This document shows, one piece after another, positions 41,289 through 52,672 of a DNA stretch of 64,000 nt (the stretch's first letter is position 1; each line of letters starts with the position of its first letter). The stretch is from Bolinopsis microptera (lineage: Eukaryota > Ctenophora > Tentaculata > Lobata > Bolinopsidae). Location of the stretch: NCBI RefSeq assembly GCF_026151205.1, contig NC_087075.1, positions 7,646,858 through 7,710,857 on the forward strand. Direction: 5' to 3'. The notes under the pieces are model-generated. The model searched no databases. It worked only from the letters and a program-made list of their open reading frames with translations, and was not told the origin of the DNA. The position numbers were made by a program, and so were the translations under genes.

Positions 41289-42654
41289 TAGGGTTGCCAA
41301 CCGATATTATCGGCCGATAATTATCGGCGATAATTTCCCAAAAATCATTATCGATTATCGCGATAATTTTCGAGAATAATCGCGATAATCAACAAATTTT
41401 TATTAGGGTAAAATGGCCAACATTTAACATATTTTTCGAATCTATTTCTCTGTTTGTAAAGTTAAAACCCAGTGCTAGCATAATTTACAGTGTGATGGTC
41501 TACTGACGTGCTGTGTAGTGTGTACTGTGTATGAATTTGTGGCAGTGAAAGTTGAAATGTTGCGTTATCGCTTCTAGTAGGTAACTTGGAGGTTGTATGG
41601 TCAGGGACCTAGTTATTGTTGTTTGTTGAAACGGAACTCAGACTACAACGACACTACTAAACCCGTTGGAGCTCGCTGTACAACTACAGTATGTTGGAGA
41701 GATATGGCAGGATAACTGATGCAGTGCACGGAATTCTAGATGACTTGGAGCTAGGCAATCGAAAACTGGATGTAGAAGAGACTGAGTTAGCTAAAGACAT
41801 TACCAAGACTCTCGCACCGTTTAAGATTGTAACTGAGTTTCTGTGTAAAAGAGACAGCATGCCCGCTCAAGCAAAGGTGATTATTTAGTTTATGGACAGC
41901 AAGCTAGAAGAGATCTGAGATAGACTCACCACTTTCTCGATAGGCTACGTACACGATATGCCAAGAGAAAGAACCTTCACTCCGTATCGCTGGTAAAGTT
42001 CTACTCGGACCCCGGTATTCTAGATGAAGATGTAGGACAAGAATACAGAATTATCACAAAGTCAACCTTGATACGTAACTCTAAGTCTCTGCACCAGCGG
42101 TTGTTTAAGCAGAAAGAGGCAAGCATCAAGTAGTTCGACGATCGGTCCTCAGGACTCACAGGCGACTCCCACAATTTCAGATGCCAGATTCCAATCCTAT
42201 CCCGCTGACAAAATAATTATAAGACCAACATTAGGGCAGCGATTCGACCACGGTAGCAAGGACAGATAGCCTTGCTCGGGAGATAGGTCTGTTCACAGCT
42301 AACAGGTAGGAAACTGACACTTTCAAAGAAATACGGCGTGCATGTGCTGATTTCTTTCAAAATTATTTTGCTGGAAGCAATGAACCTTTAAGAACATTTC
42401 GTCTATGAAATATAATGGGCTTGTTAAATAAAAGGGCAATATTGCAATTGATTATTTAACAAGGCAATCAGCACAAGATCAAAAGATGTAACATAAGCAT
42501 TTAATGAGCATAATTCAAGTATGCAGAGTGTATATAAATATTACTTCAATTATATTGCCAAATTTATCGCCGATAACCGATATTATCGCGATAATTTTGA
42601 AAAAAATTATCGATTATCGCGATAAAAAATTTTGTACCGATAATAGCAACCCTA
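41289..42654 (+). mobile_element. Decayed hAT transposon, 1,366 bp
   Basis: Ends TAGGGTTGC and GCAACCCTA, subterminal GATAATTATCGGCGATAA-type repeats at both ends, and a perfect 8-bp target duplication ATCCTCAC at 41281-41288 and 42655-42662. The interior encodes a transposase scrap (next entry). It has inserted at the 3' edge of a zinc-finger gene copy. Confidence 0.95.
41691..41888 (+). pseudogene. hAT transposase fragment
   Basis: LERYGRITDAVHGILDDL and LAPFKIVTEFLCKRD match the middle region of hAT/ZBED-type transposases (LL.RY..I..AV ... L.PF...T..L). It stops after 66 codons; related scraps follow in broken frames. It cannot be active. Confidence 0.8.
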
Positions 42655-42879
42655 ATCCTCACTGACCTTAATATCTTCATGATGTGTTTCGATATGTTCA
42701 ATGAAATAACTTTCATAAAGAAAATGAGCTTCACATTTTGGACATATAAAAACATGCGATTCTCCAGTAAGTTCCTCTTCCTCAGTTTTTATTTCCATTT
42801 TGATTGGTGAATCAGGGCCCTCATTCTTTACTTCGGCTGATTCGTTTAGAGTATTTCTACTTTGCATTGGCATAGCCAT
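42655..42879 (-). pseudogene. Truncated copy D of the 346-aa zinc-finger gene
   Basis: About 75 codons nearly identical to the start of the tandem copies (MAMPMQS, IKMEIKTEE, FICPKCEAHFLYESYFIEH), ending at HHEDIKVSEDL. The remaining fingers are absent; the hAT element begins at this point, and beyond it only about 13 bases of gene sequence continue. Confidence 0.9.
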
Positions 42880-43009
42880 ATATATCCTGCAAATATTGTT
42901 GTAAAACTCTCACAATATTATGAACTATACGAAAATAAAACAATTGAATTCAACAAATTCCATTAATTTTTTTTTAAATGGAATTGACTTGTATGGTGTT
43001 GGAGAGGTG

Positions 43010-46000
43010 TAGGAACCGACCGGATTGGGGTTTTGGCTGCCGGACCGGATTCAGCCGGATTTGGATCTCAAATCCGGCAAGCCGGATTTTGCCGGACCGG
43101 AACCGGTGGTTTCAGAGTGAAATAAAAGGCAGCCGGATTTTGCCGGTTTTTGCCGGAAAATCTCCTTCCTTTCCACGCCTAATCTTCATCGAGAACTTCT
43201 TGCAGCTTGCATAAGGGATCCCATTTTCTTCTGAGTAGAACAACCAGACGGATGATGTTTTAGATTTACTACTACTCGACTCGACTTAGGGCGGCTTCAA
43301 CGTCCGAACAGATATAGTTTTTTTACAAATCTTCCTATCTACTACTAGACATTGCTTAAACAAGCAGTACGTAGCAGACACAATGTAACACGAGTAGACA
43401 CGAGTCACGACACTAGACGAGTAATAATCAGAAATGATATCTAATTGGCATATGCTGCCAGACCCCTGATTGAGCGCGTTTGTGCGAATTCCCTTTTTTT
43501 CATGCAAGTCTGAGTATCATTGGGTCACGTGACTTACAACCAGAGGTGCTTAATAAGGTTGTTCGTAAGCAGGCACTGTCTAGTACAGTACTAATCACCG
43601 TCTGGCGTCTAGAGCTGAGTCACATGATTGCAGTAATGAGCTAATTAAGTAGCTACCCAGACCCTGAACACGTGACCTTCATATTTCGTATTTCATAATC
43701 AGAAGATTAAATACTGCAAATTTTGCGATTATAGCCGGGGGCTAGCCCAGGGAGGTGGCCCAAAATATTTTCCGGTTTTTTCTAAGTCCGCACCTACCCC
43801 TCGATACACTATTCTGTATTCTGGACTCAAGGTTTCCCCCGGTAATGCGATCTCGGAAGGCAGGCCTCCCCTTTGCAACACGAGCTCGGAAGCGGGAGCT
43901 CTCGTTACAGGAGGTACGTCTCGAGAACCACTCGGACCGAAAAATTTCTAAGTCAAAATTTTTTTAAAGTTTTTCTGAAAACCACTTTTTTCCACGATTC
44001 AGGCTACCTGTTCATTATTAGCCGAAAATATTTTTTCGGTTTTTCGAAGTCCCCACCTACCCCTCGATACACAATTCTGGACTCGAGGTTTCCCCTGGTA
44101 ATGTGATCACGGAAGGCAGGCCTCCCCTTTGCAACACGAGCTCAGCAATAGCAGCAAATCTGGGGAAACTTTGAAATACACCACTTTGAAGCATTTGACC
44201 ACCCCTTAAAAATCACAAATTATGAATTCTAGTAATCTGAATGTTTACATAGGTCCAAAAATGTCATAGCTTCATGATAGTGCAACGAAATAAATCCCAG
44301 AACATTTTGGTGCTGAGTTAGGTGGTTAAGTAGTCGAAATATGACTGATTTGTTAGTGGACATTTTTTTGTACTTCTAACACTCAAACCCTTACTACACT
44401 GAAGATATGAGTGTTACAGTTAAAATTGATGGTCATTATTGAACAGAAACGGTTCATTGACCCATTGTTTAAGAAAGAAATTAAAAAGGTTAATAAATGT
44501 GGTCTGTGGAGTGGTTTATATGTGTTTATGTTACAGTGTACGCGTGCGCGCGCGCGCGCGTACTTAACCATCTGTAGGCCAACATATTTAGTTTATGCTT
44601 AATGTGTGTCACCACTAGAGTGCCCAATACTTTTAGTGAAGGTGTAATGTAAAACGGTTAACCACCAACTGTGGTATATCAAAAAAACCCCAAAAGTGTA
44701 CGCGTGCGCGCGCGCGCGCGCATACTTAACCACCTGGAATGGCACAGCATTGAGATATCACCATAATTCCAAAAGCAGAGTACACCATCCAGGTGCCCAA
44801 AACTTTTGGCTATGGTCCCAATACCATTAAACCTTAGATGTGGCCATAATGTGGTTAAAACATGTTGATTTTGGACCTTCGGTCAACAGAAGCCATCACA
44901 AATTAACCATTATTCAGCACAATCTGACCTTTTGGTGCCTTATTTTGTTTTGATATTAGATTATGAGAGATAGCTGAAGGATAATAAGTGATTTTAAAGA
45001 TAATGCAACAAAATGTGTGGCCGTATGGCGGTTAAAACGACCAAAAACACTGATTTTGGTCAATTTTAGACCTTTATTAACCATGATGGACGCAACATAG
45101 GACTCAGCAATGTTTCTGGTCATATAAATGAGCAGGTAGTTATATCTAGATAATGTAGCATGGCCAGCTATAGCTTTACAAAGCTAATATGTGCTCTAAC
45201 AATGGTTAATTAGTGCAAATATAGGGTATTTTCGAGACATTTTAACCACCTTAGCTGCACATTGATCCGAATGCATGAACTTGAGGTCAATTATGCATTT
45301 GCAAACAAATATACACTCATTTGGATAGCAAACCATTATCTGAAGTTCATATTGTGGTTAATTTTCACTTTAATAGATGCCTTGTTCAACAGCCTAGCAA
45401 GTAATATAGCCCTTTTAACCACTTTTATGACAACATTTCTTGATAACTTTTATCAAGACCCTTCAAATGTCAATTGTTGACCATAAAATGTTGACTAAAA
45501 TCATTAATAATGTTTTGATTGGTGGTTAACAACAAATTTTGACATTTTAACCATCTTTTTAGCACTTTTTGCGAATATTAACCACCTCAAATCAACCATA
45601 CTATTAAATTGCACATTTTTGATAAAAAATTATCATCCATGCACAAATGAACAACCACCACTATACATCTATAATCAGAGCAATATTTATAGCTCACCGT
45701 TCATCTTCAATTTAACCACCATTAGGACCACAAAATGCCCCCCATGAGGTTTGAAAACTTTTGTGATAGTTGCACCATGATATGATCTCAATATAATGAC
45801 TACTCAGTTCATAATATCATATCTCAAAATGGTGGTTAACCCTAAAACTGGTATTTTAACCACCATATTGGCCACATAGATGACCCATTAACCACAATTA
45901 TTCAACATAACCGTACTGCAGTGTTTTGTGCACCAGAAAAACATCACTCCAACATTGAGATTAACCACAATGAGCTGCAACATAATGTTGAAGTCAACAT

Positions 46001-46872
46001 ACTCAAATTGTGTGAAAAAAGTCAATGTCCACCAAGTTTCCCCAGATTTGCTGCTATTGCTGAGCTCGGAAGCGGGAGCTCTCGATACAGAAGCTGTACG
46101 TCTCGAGAACGACTCGGACCGAAAACTTTTAAGTTAAAATTTTTCGAAGTTTTTCTGAAAACCACTTTTTTCCACGATTCAGGCTACCCTGTTCATTATT
46201 AGCCGAAAATATTTTTTCGGTTTTTCGAAGTCCCCAACTACCCCTCGATACACAATTCTGGACTCGAGGTTTCCCCTGGTAATGTGATCTCGAAAGGCAG
46301 GCCTCCCCTTTGCAATACGAGCTCGGAAGCGGGAGCTCTCGATACAGGAGCTGTACGTCTCGAGAACGACTCGGACCGAAAACTTTTAAGTCAAAATTTT
46401 TCAAAGTTTTTCTGAAAACCACTTTTTTCCACGATTCAGGCTACCCTGTTCATTATTAGCCGAAAATATTTTTTCGGTTTTTCGAAGTCCGCACCTACCC
46501 ATCGATACACAATTCTGGACTCGAGGTGTCCCCCGGTAATGTGATCTTGGAAGGCAGGCCTCCCCTTTGCAACACGAGCTCGGAAGCGGGAGCTCTCGAT
46601 ACAGGAGGTACGTCTCGAGAACGACTCGGACCGAAAAATTTCTAAGTCAAAATTTTTTTAAAGTTTTTCTGAAAACCACTTTTTTCCACGATTCAGGCTA
46701 CCTGTTCATTATTAGCCGAAAATATTTTTTTGATTTTTTTTTCGGTAAAAAAAACTGAAATCCGGCAAAAATCCGGCAATTTTTTTTCCAGCCGGAGCCG
46801 GAACCGGAACCGGATTTTGAAGCCGGATATCCGGCCGGAACCGGATTCAGCCGGATTTCCGGTCGGTTCCTA
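43010..46872. mobile_element. hAT-like element of 3.86 kb, non-coding
   Basis: Ends TAGGAACCGACCGGA with subterminal CCGGATT/GCCGG repeats, and an 8-bp target duplication GAGAGGTG (43002-43009 and 46873-46880). The same flank without the insertion exists at about 48780 and 51970 (GTTGGAGAGGTGATATAAA), which proves the boundaries. The interior has tandem copies of about 255 bp (CGGAAGCGGGAGCTCTCG ... GATTCAGGCTACC ... GGCAGGCCTCCCCTTTGCAA) and a second element nested at 44144-46061. Confidence 0.95.
44144..46061. mobile_element. Nested 1.9-kb element packed with TTAACCAC motifs
   Basis: 28-bp inverted ends start AGCAATAGCAGCAAATCTGG, and GAGCTC is duplicated at 44138-44143 and 46062-46067, inside a repeat unit of the host element. 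It has no coding capacity. About 20 copies of TTAACCA(C/T) or its complement (GTGGTTAA), in both orientations, are spread from 44321 to 45969. Two (CG)n tracts preceded by GTGTACGCGTG lie at 44536-44561 and 44696-44721. The superfamily is unassigned. Confidence 0.88.
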
Positions 46873-46880
46873 GAGAGGTG

Positions 46881-47615
46881 ATACAAATTTTTCCAAATTT
46901 CAATGAAACTCATTGATGGAAGAAAAATCATCAATCTGAAAATTTCGATAGGACTGAATATATTATAATAGAATATATTATATGGTATTTAATATGTGAT
47001 TTTCAAAGTTTTTGAAAGTTGGTTGTTATAAATTGATGGACTGTAGAATTATCAATAATTAATCATCATGATAGCGATATCAAAAAAGTTAAAATTGAAG
47101 TATGAAACAGGTTTAAAAAAGTTAAAGGATCACAACGACACACCAGCGTTTAATTTAGGTGCATTGCAATTTTAATCGATATTTTGAACAGCTATTGATT
47201 TCATACAAAGATTACAAGGCAAAAGCAACAAATACCGCGAAGTAAAACGAACAGAGCACGCAAGCAGCTCCTAGCATGTCAAATAGGAAGCACATATCGA
47301 GTAGAGGGTTAGCGGTTTTAATGACATATCATAAATTTAGAAATTTAGGGCGTTCCCTCTGTAACTCAATAATTGAATGAGATAGAGAGGTCGGGATTCC
47401 GTATGTGGCGGTAACAATTGGTAATTAATGCAAATGAAATCTCTGTCGTTGTAATCCTTTTAAATAAATGTAATAAACAAATTCCATTAAGAAACTTCCA
47501 TTCATTTTTAGAAGAGATTTAATAAAATGCGCACTCAGTTCTCAGTATTAAACAGATTACTGACTACACTGTTATATTTCTGATAGGAATGACAGATTCG
47601 TTGAAATTTACATAA
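46881..47615. repeat. 5' flank of copy D, paralogous to the flanks of copies A and B
   Basis: Matches 48800-49460 and 51990-52650 (ATTGATGGACTGTAGAATTA, TTTAATTTAGGTGCATTGCA-type blocks), but has only one arm of the palindrome, at about 47402-47436. Confidence 0.9.
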
Positions 47616-47621
47616 TATTAT

Positions 47622-48662
47622 CTAGGGTCCTGTTGCAGCGTGCATACTACGACGATGTTTGTCCAGATAATCTTTCCTATAGCACTTATATGAACAACTC
47701 TCACATTTGTACGGTTTTTCTCCAGTATGAATCATCAGATGGCGTTTAAGATGTTGGTTCTCAGTGAAAGACAATGAACATTCCTTGCACTTGTAAGGCT
47801 TCACTCCAGAATGAGTACGCTCATGTCTGAAAAGATCACATTCTTTACTGAAGGATGCAGAACAATCTTCACATTTATGGGGTTTTTCTCCAGAGGGGCG
47901 CTTTTTCTTCATTGAAAATCGGGAATAATCCAAATCATATTTATAGATCTTTTCTCCTGTGTGGAGACGCTGATGCCGGACCAAAGTGCTTTTCGAAGTA
48001 CATTCATAAGAACATTCCGAACAATTAAACATCAGTTTTTCTTGCATATGAATTTTCTGATGTTCAATCAGGCGATTTCTTAAAGGACCAGAATATGAAC
48101 ATTCCTTGCACCTGTAGGTTTTTGCAACAACCGGCAGCTTTTTGCATTTTTGCCGATGTTTGGCGTGGATTAGCATATGTTGGACAAGTGCACCTAGTTG
48201 AGATTGAGAACAAGTAAATGGACATTCAACACACTTGAATAACCAGTCTTCAGAAATTAAAAGACTTTTACTAGCCCCGTGGTGAGAAGCTAGATGCTTA
48301 TAGAAGAGGTCACTGTCCGCATAAGAAAAATTACATTCCTCACACTTAAAAGCTGTCTTTGCAGGAGTTATTTGCGGATTACTCACTTCCTCTGGTGATT
48401 TTGAGGGTTTAGCCGGCTTATTTGCGTTACTGTCTAAATCCTCACTGATCACAATATCTTCATGATGTGTTTTGATATGTTCAATGAAATAACTTTCATA
48501 AAGAAAATGGGCTTCACATTTTGGGCATATAAAACCATGCGATTTTCCAGTAGGTTCATCTTCCTCAGTTTTTATTTCCATTTTTATTGGTGAATCAGGG
48601 CCCTCATTCTTTACTTCGGCTGATTCGTTTAGAGTATTTTTACTTTGCATTGGCATAGCCAT
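47622..48662 (-). CDS. C2H2 zinc-finger protein, copy A (346 aa)
   Basis: Single exon. The N-terminus has a sumoylation-type IKMEIKTE. Eight C2H2 fingers follow: FICPKCEAHF, FKCEECNFSY, FKCVECPFTC, YRCKECSYSG, FNCSECSYEC, HKCEDCSASF, YKCKECSLSF and YKCESCSYKC, with HTGEKPYK linkers only toward the C-terminus. A short basic interfinger MKKKRPSGEK separates fingers 5 and 6. Likely a nuclear DNA-binding protein; target unknown. Copy A ends AATGP, while copies B and C end AVPGP. It keeps the 3' flank (AAATTTACATAATA) shared with the relatives at 55671 and 59073, so it carries the ancestral 3' end. Confidence 0.94.
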   Translation of the reverse strand: MAMPMQSKNTLNESAEVKNEGPDSPIKMEIKTEEDEPTGKSHGFICPKCEAHFLYESYFIEHIKTHHEDIVISEDLDSNANKPAKPSKSPEEVSNPQITPAKTAFKCEECNFSYADSDLFYKHLASHHGASKSLLISEDWLFKCVECPFTCSQSQLGALVQHMLIHAKHRQKCKKLPVVAKTYRCKECSYSGPLRNRLIEHQKIHMQEKLMFNCSECSYECTSKSTLVRHQRLHTGEKIYKYDLDYSRFSMKKKRPSGEKPHKCEDCSASFSKECDLFRHERTHSGVKPYKCKECSLSFTENQHLKRHLMIHTGEKPYKCESCSYKCYRKDYLDKHRRSMHAATGP

Positions 48663-49287
48663 ATATATCCTGCAAATATTTTTGTAAAACTCTCACAATA
48701 TTATGAACTATACGAAAATAAAACAATTGAATTCAACAAATTCCATTAAACATTATTTTAAGAATGGAATTGACATGTATGGTGTTGGAGAGGTGATATA
48801 AACTTGTCCAAATTTGAATGAAACTCATTGATGGAAGAAAAATCATCAATCTGAAAATTTCGATATGACTGAATATATTATAATAGAATATATTATATGG
48901 TAAGTTTTTGAAAGTTGATTGTTATAAATTGATGGACTGTAGAATTATCAATAATTAATCACCATGATAGCGATACCAAAAAAGTTAAAATTTAAGTATG
49001 AAACAGGTTTTAAAAAGTTAAAGGATCACAATGACACACCAGCGGTTAATTTAGGTGCATTGCAATTTTAATCGATATTTTGAACAACTATTGATTTCAT
49101 ACAAAGATTACAAGGCAAAAGCAACAAATACCGCGAAGTAAAACGAACAGAGCAATATATGCAGCTCCTAGCATGTCAAATAGGAAGCACATATCGAGTA
49201 GGGGTTAGGAGTTTTAATGACATATCATAAATTTAGGGCGTTCCCTCTGTAAGTCAATAATTGAATGAGATAGAGAGGTCGGGATTC

Positions 49288-49353
49288 CATTTGCATTAAT
49301 TACCAATTGTTACCGCCACATGTGGCGGTAACAATTGGTAATTAATGCAAATG
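49288..49353. promoter_or_regulatory. Perfect 66-bp palindrome with POU-octamer ends, unit A
   Basis: Arms 49288-49320 and 49321-49353 are exact reverse complements with no spacer (centre CCACATGTGG). Each end carries ATTTGCAT/ATGCAAAT, the POU octamer. It is about 630 bases upstream of zinc-finger copy A. The regulatory role is inferred. Confidence 0.75.
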
Positions 49354-49477
49354 AAATCTCTAGGTCGTTGTAATCCTTTTAAATAAATGTAATAAACAAA
49401 TTCCATTAAGAAACTTCCAATGATTTTTAGAAGATATTTAATAAAATGAATTATCCAGATTACAGACTACACAGTTA

Positions 49478-50812
49478 TACAGGGTGGGCCAAAAGTCAGT
49501 ACCCATACGTTGGCCTTAATAGCTCCGCCGTGTTTTATATTTGAGAGCTGTTGCTTTGCAGATGGCATACTGTACTTACTGGTTCGAGGATTCCGTCGTC
49601 AAAATTTGAAAATTCGAATATTTTAGACCACGCCCGTTCAATATTAAAACACCTATATTGTTTTCTCTGAACATGCTGAACGCCTACATTTTTTAGAGAC
49701 GGTAGACTATTAAATGTTGCATATGATCTGAAAACATGAGGCAAAACGGATTAGAAATGACGAAGTTATCAAGCATTTTCTGTATCTCGTTAACAAAATT
49801 GACTGGGTGATTATGTGACACCGTGACACGACACCTTAATTGGACACCCTTAACCATTCCCATAATGTTTAACGGGCTAGTTACCGGGGGCACCTTATCA
49901 CGTGATTAGGTAAACCAATCACCTGATCACACGTAATGAATAAACTCGTTATGCTTCATATCTCGGTCATCTGAGAAGCTACAGTTCTAATTCTTTCAGG
50001 ACAATTCGAATGGCCAAACACAATTCAATAACATTTAGCTTGATCCGACTATCCAAACTATCAAATAAATGTGAAAATGAACCTCCATTTGAAAAAAATG
50101 AACGCGAATATTTTTCAAGTTGACAAATCCCTCGAACCAGTGGTGGTACTAAGTCATACCAGAAAGAAGTATTTAACTGACTTTTGCGGGGGGGGGGGGG
50201 GGGGGGGGCAAAAGTCAGTACCCATACGTTGGGTCTTATACCACCGCCGTGTTTTATATTTGAGAGTTTTTGCTTTGCAACATATTGCAATATGTCATTT
50301 AATCAGAAATATAATCTGAAAATATGGTGCGAAACGGATTTAAATGACGAAGTTATCAAGCAATTTGTTTATCTCGTTAGCAAAATTGATTGGGTACTCA
50401 ATGATTACCCAATTACGACACCGTAATTAAACTCTCTGCACGATTCCCATAATGCGGATCTAGCCTCAACCCAATCACCTGATCACACGTAATGAACAAA
50501 CTCGTTAAATGCTTCATATCGCGGTTGTCTGAAAAGCTAGAACTCTCATTTTTTCAGGACAAACGTACTTTAAATGGCCAAACACCATTCAATAAAATTT
50601 GGCTCGATCCAACTATCAAAACTATCAAATAAATGCGAAAATGAACCTTCATTTGAAAAAAATTAACATGAATATTTTTCGATTTGACAAATTCCTCGAA
50701 CCAGTGGTGGTAGTAAGTTATACCAGAAAGAATTATTCCAATTGGGCACTCAGTGACTGAGCTATTAAGGCCAACGTATGAGTACTGACTTTTGCCCCCC
50801 CCCCCCTCTGTA
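49478..50812. mobile_element. Tandem pair of mariner-like non-autonomous elements, unit A
   Basis: TA-flanked; starts TACAGGGTGGGCCAAAAGTC and ends with GACTTTTGCCCCCC...CTCTGTA. Two diverged copies (about 700 and 620 bp) lie head to tail, joined at GACTTTTGC, a poly-G run of about 22 (50187-50208), then CAAAAGTCAGTACCC. The halves share CACGTAATGAA.AAACTCGTT and TCGAACCAGTGGTGGTA-type blocks. No transposase. Confidence 0.85.
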
Positions 50813-50816
50813 TTAT

Positions 50817-51857
50817 CTAGGGTCCTGGTACAGCGTGCATACTACGACGATGTTTGTCCAGATAATCTTTCCTATAGCACTTATATGAACAACTCTCACA
50901 TTTGTACGGTTTTTCTCCAGTATGAATCATCAGATGGCGTTTAAGATGTTGGTTCTCAGTGAAAGACAATGAACATTCCTTGCACTTGTAAGGCTTCACT
51001 CCAGAATGAGTACGCTCATGTCTGAAAAGATCACATTCTTTACTGAAGGATGCAGAACAATCTTCACATTTATGGGGTTTTTCTCCAGAGGGGCGCTTTT
51101 TCTTCATTGAAAATCGGGAATAATCCAAATCATATTTATAGATCTTTTCTCCTGTGTGGAGACGCTGATGCCGGACCAAAGTGCTTTTCGAAGTACATTC
51201 ATAAGAACATTCCGAACAATTAAACATCAGTTTTTCTTGCATATGAATTTTCTGATGTTCAATCAGGCGATTTCTTAAAGGACCAGAATATGAACATTCC
51301 TTGCACCTGTAGGTTTTTGCAACAACCGGCAGCTTTTTGCATTTTTGCCGATGTTTGGCGTGGATTAGCATATGTTGGACAAGTGCACCTAGTTGAGATT
51401 GAGAACAAGTAAATGGACATTCAACACACTTGAATAACCAGTCTTCAGAAATTAAAAGACTTTTACTAGCCCCGTGGTGAGAAGCTAGATGCTTATAGAA
51501 GAGGTCACTGTCCGCATAAGAAAAATTACATTCCTCACACTTAAAAGCTGTCTTTGCAGGAGTTATTTGCGGATTACTCACTTCCTCTGGTGATTTTGAG
51601 GGTTTAGCCGGCTTATTTGCGTTACTGTCTAAATCCTCACTGATCACAATATCTTCATGATGTGTTTTGATATGTTCAATGAAATAACTTTCATAAAGAA
51701 AATGGGCTTCACATTTTGGGCATATAAAACCATGCGATTTTCCAGTAGGTTCATCTTCCTCAGTTTTTATTTCCATTTTTATTGGTGAATCAGGGCCCTC
51801 ATTCTTTACTTCGGCTGATTCGTTTAGAGTATTTTTACTTTGCATTGGCATAGCCAT
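50817..51857 (-). CDS. C2H2 zinc-finger protein, copy B (346 aa)
   Basis: Identical to copy A except for the C-terminal AVPGP in place of AATGP; same eight fingers. The 3' flank is different: the stop codon lies about 6 bases from the end of the mariner-like pair, so the ancestral 3' UTR has been replaced by transposon sequence. Transcription would need a new polyadenylation site. Confidence 0.94.
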   Translation of the reverse strand: MAMPMQSKNTLNESAEVKNEGPDSPIKMEIKTEEDEPTGKSHGFICPKCEAHFLYESYFIEHIKTHHEDIVISEDLDSNANKPAKPSKSPEEVSNPQITPAKTAFKCEECNFSYADSDLFYKHLASHHGASKSLLISEDWLFKCVECPFTCSQSQLGALVQHMLIHAKHRQKCKKLPVVAKTYRCKECSYSGPLRNRLIEHQKIHMQEKLMFNCSECSYECTSKSTLVRHQRLHTGEKIYKYDLDYSRFSMKKKRPSGEKPHKCEDCSASFSKECDLFRHERTHSGVKPYKCKECSLSFTENQHLKRHLMIHTGEKPYKCESCSYKCYRKDYLDKHRRSMHAVPGP

Positions 51858-52482
51858 ATATATCCTGCAAATATTTTTGTAAAACTCTCACAATATTATG
51901 AACTATACGAAAATAAAACAATTGAATTCAACAAATTCCATTAAACATTATTTTAAGAATGGAATTGACATGTATGGTGTTGGAGAGGTGATATAAACTT
52001 GTCCAAATTTGAATGAAACTCATTGATGGAAGAAAAATCATCAATCTGAAAATTTCGATATGACTGAATATATTATAATAGAATATATTATATGGTAAGT
52101 TTTTGAAAGTTGATTGTTATAAATTGATGGACTGTAGAATTATCAATAATTAATCACCATGATAGCGATACCAAAAAAGTTAAAATTTAAGTATGAAACA
52201 GGTTTTAAAAAGTTAAAGGATCACAATGACACACCAGCGGTTAATTTAGGTGCATTGCAATTTTAATCGATATTTTGAACAACTATTGATTTCATACAAA
52301 GATTACAAGGCAAAAGCAACAAATACCGCGAAGTAAAACGAACAGAGCAATATATGCAGCTCCTAGCATGTCAAATAGGAAGCACATATCGAGTAGGGGT
52401 TAGGAGTTTTAATGACATATCATAAATTTAGGGCGTTCCCTCTGTAAGTCAATAATTGAATGAGATAGAGAGGTCGGGATTC

Positions 52483-52548
52483 CATTTGCATTAATTACCA
52501 ATTGTTACCGCCACATGTGGCGGTAACAATTGGTAATTAATGCAAATG
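52483..52548. promoter_or_regulatory. Perfect 66-bp palindrome, unit B
   Basis: Exact copy of the unit A palindrome, offset by 3,195 bp, upstream of zinc-finger copy B. Confidence 0.75.
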
Positions 52549-52672
52549 AAATCTCTAGGTCGTTGTAATCCTTTTAAATAAATGTAATAAACAAATTCCA
52601 TTAAGAAACTTCCAATGATTTTTAGAAGATATTTAATAAAATGAATTATCCAGATTACAGACTACACAGTTA

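Larger units (their letters stand above)
47616..50810. repeat. Tandem duplication unit A (3,195 bp)
   Basis: Zinc-finger gene, 5' flank with palindrome, and the paired mariner-like element. Followed directly by unit B (50811-53999, 3,189 bp) and the partial unit C (54000 to about 55050). Confidence 0.97.

Noticed and set aside
50071-50426. ORFs in the mariner-like pair
   Set aside because: Cross the poly-G joint and show no transposase motifs.
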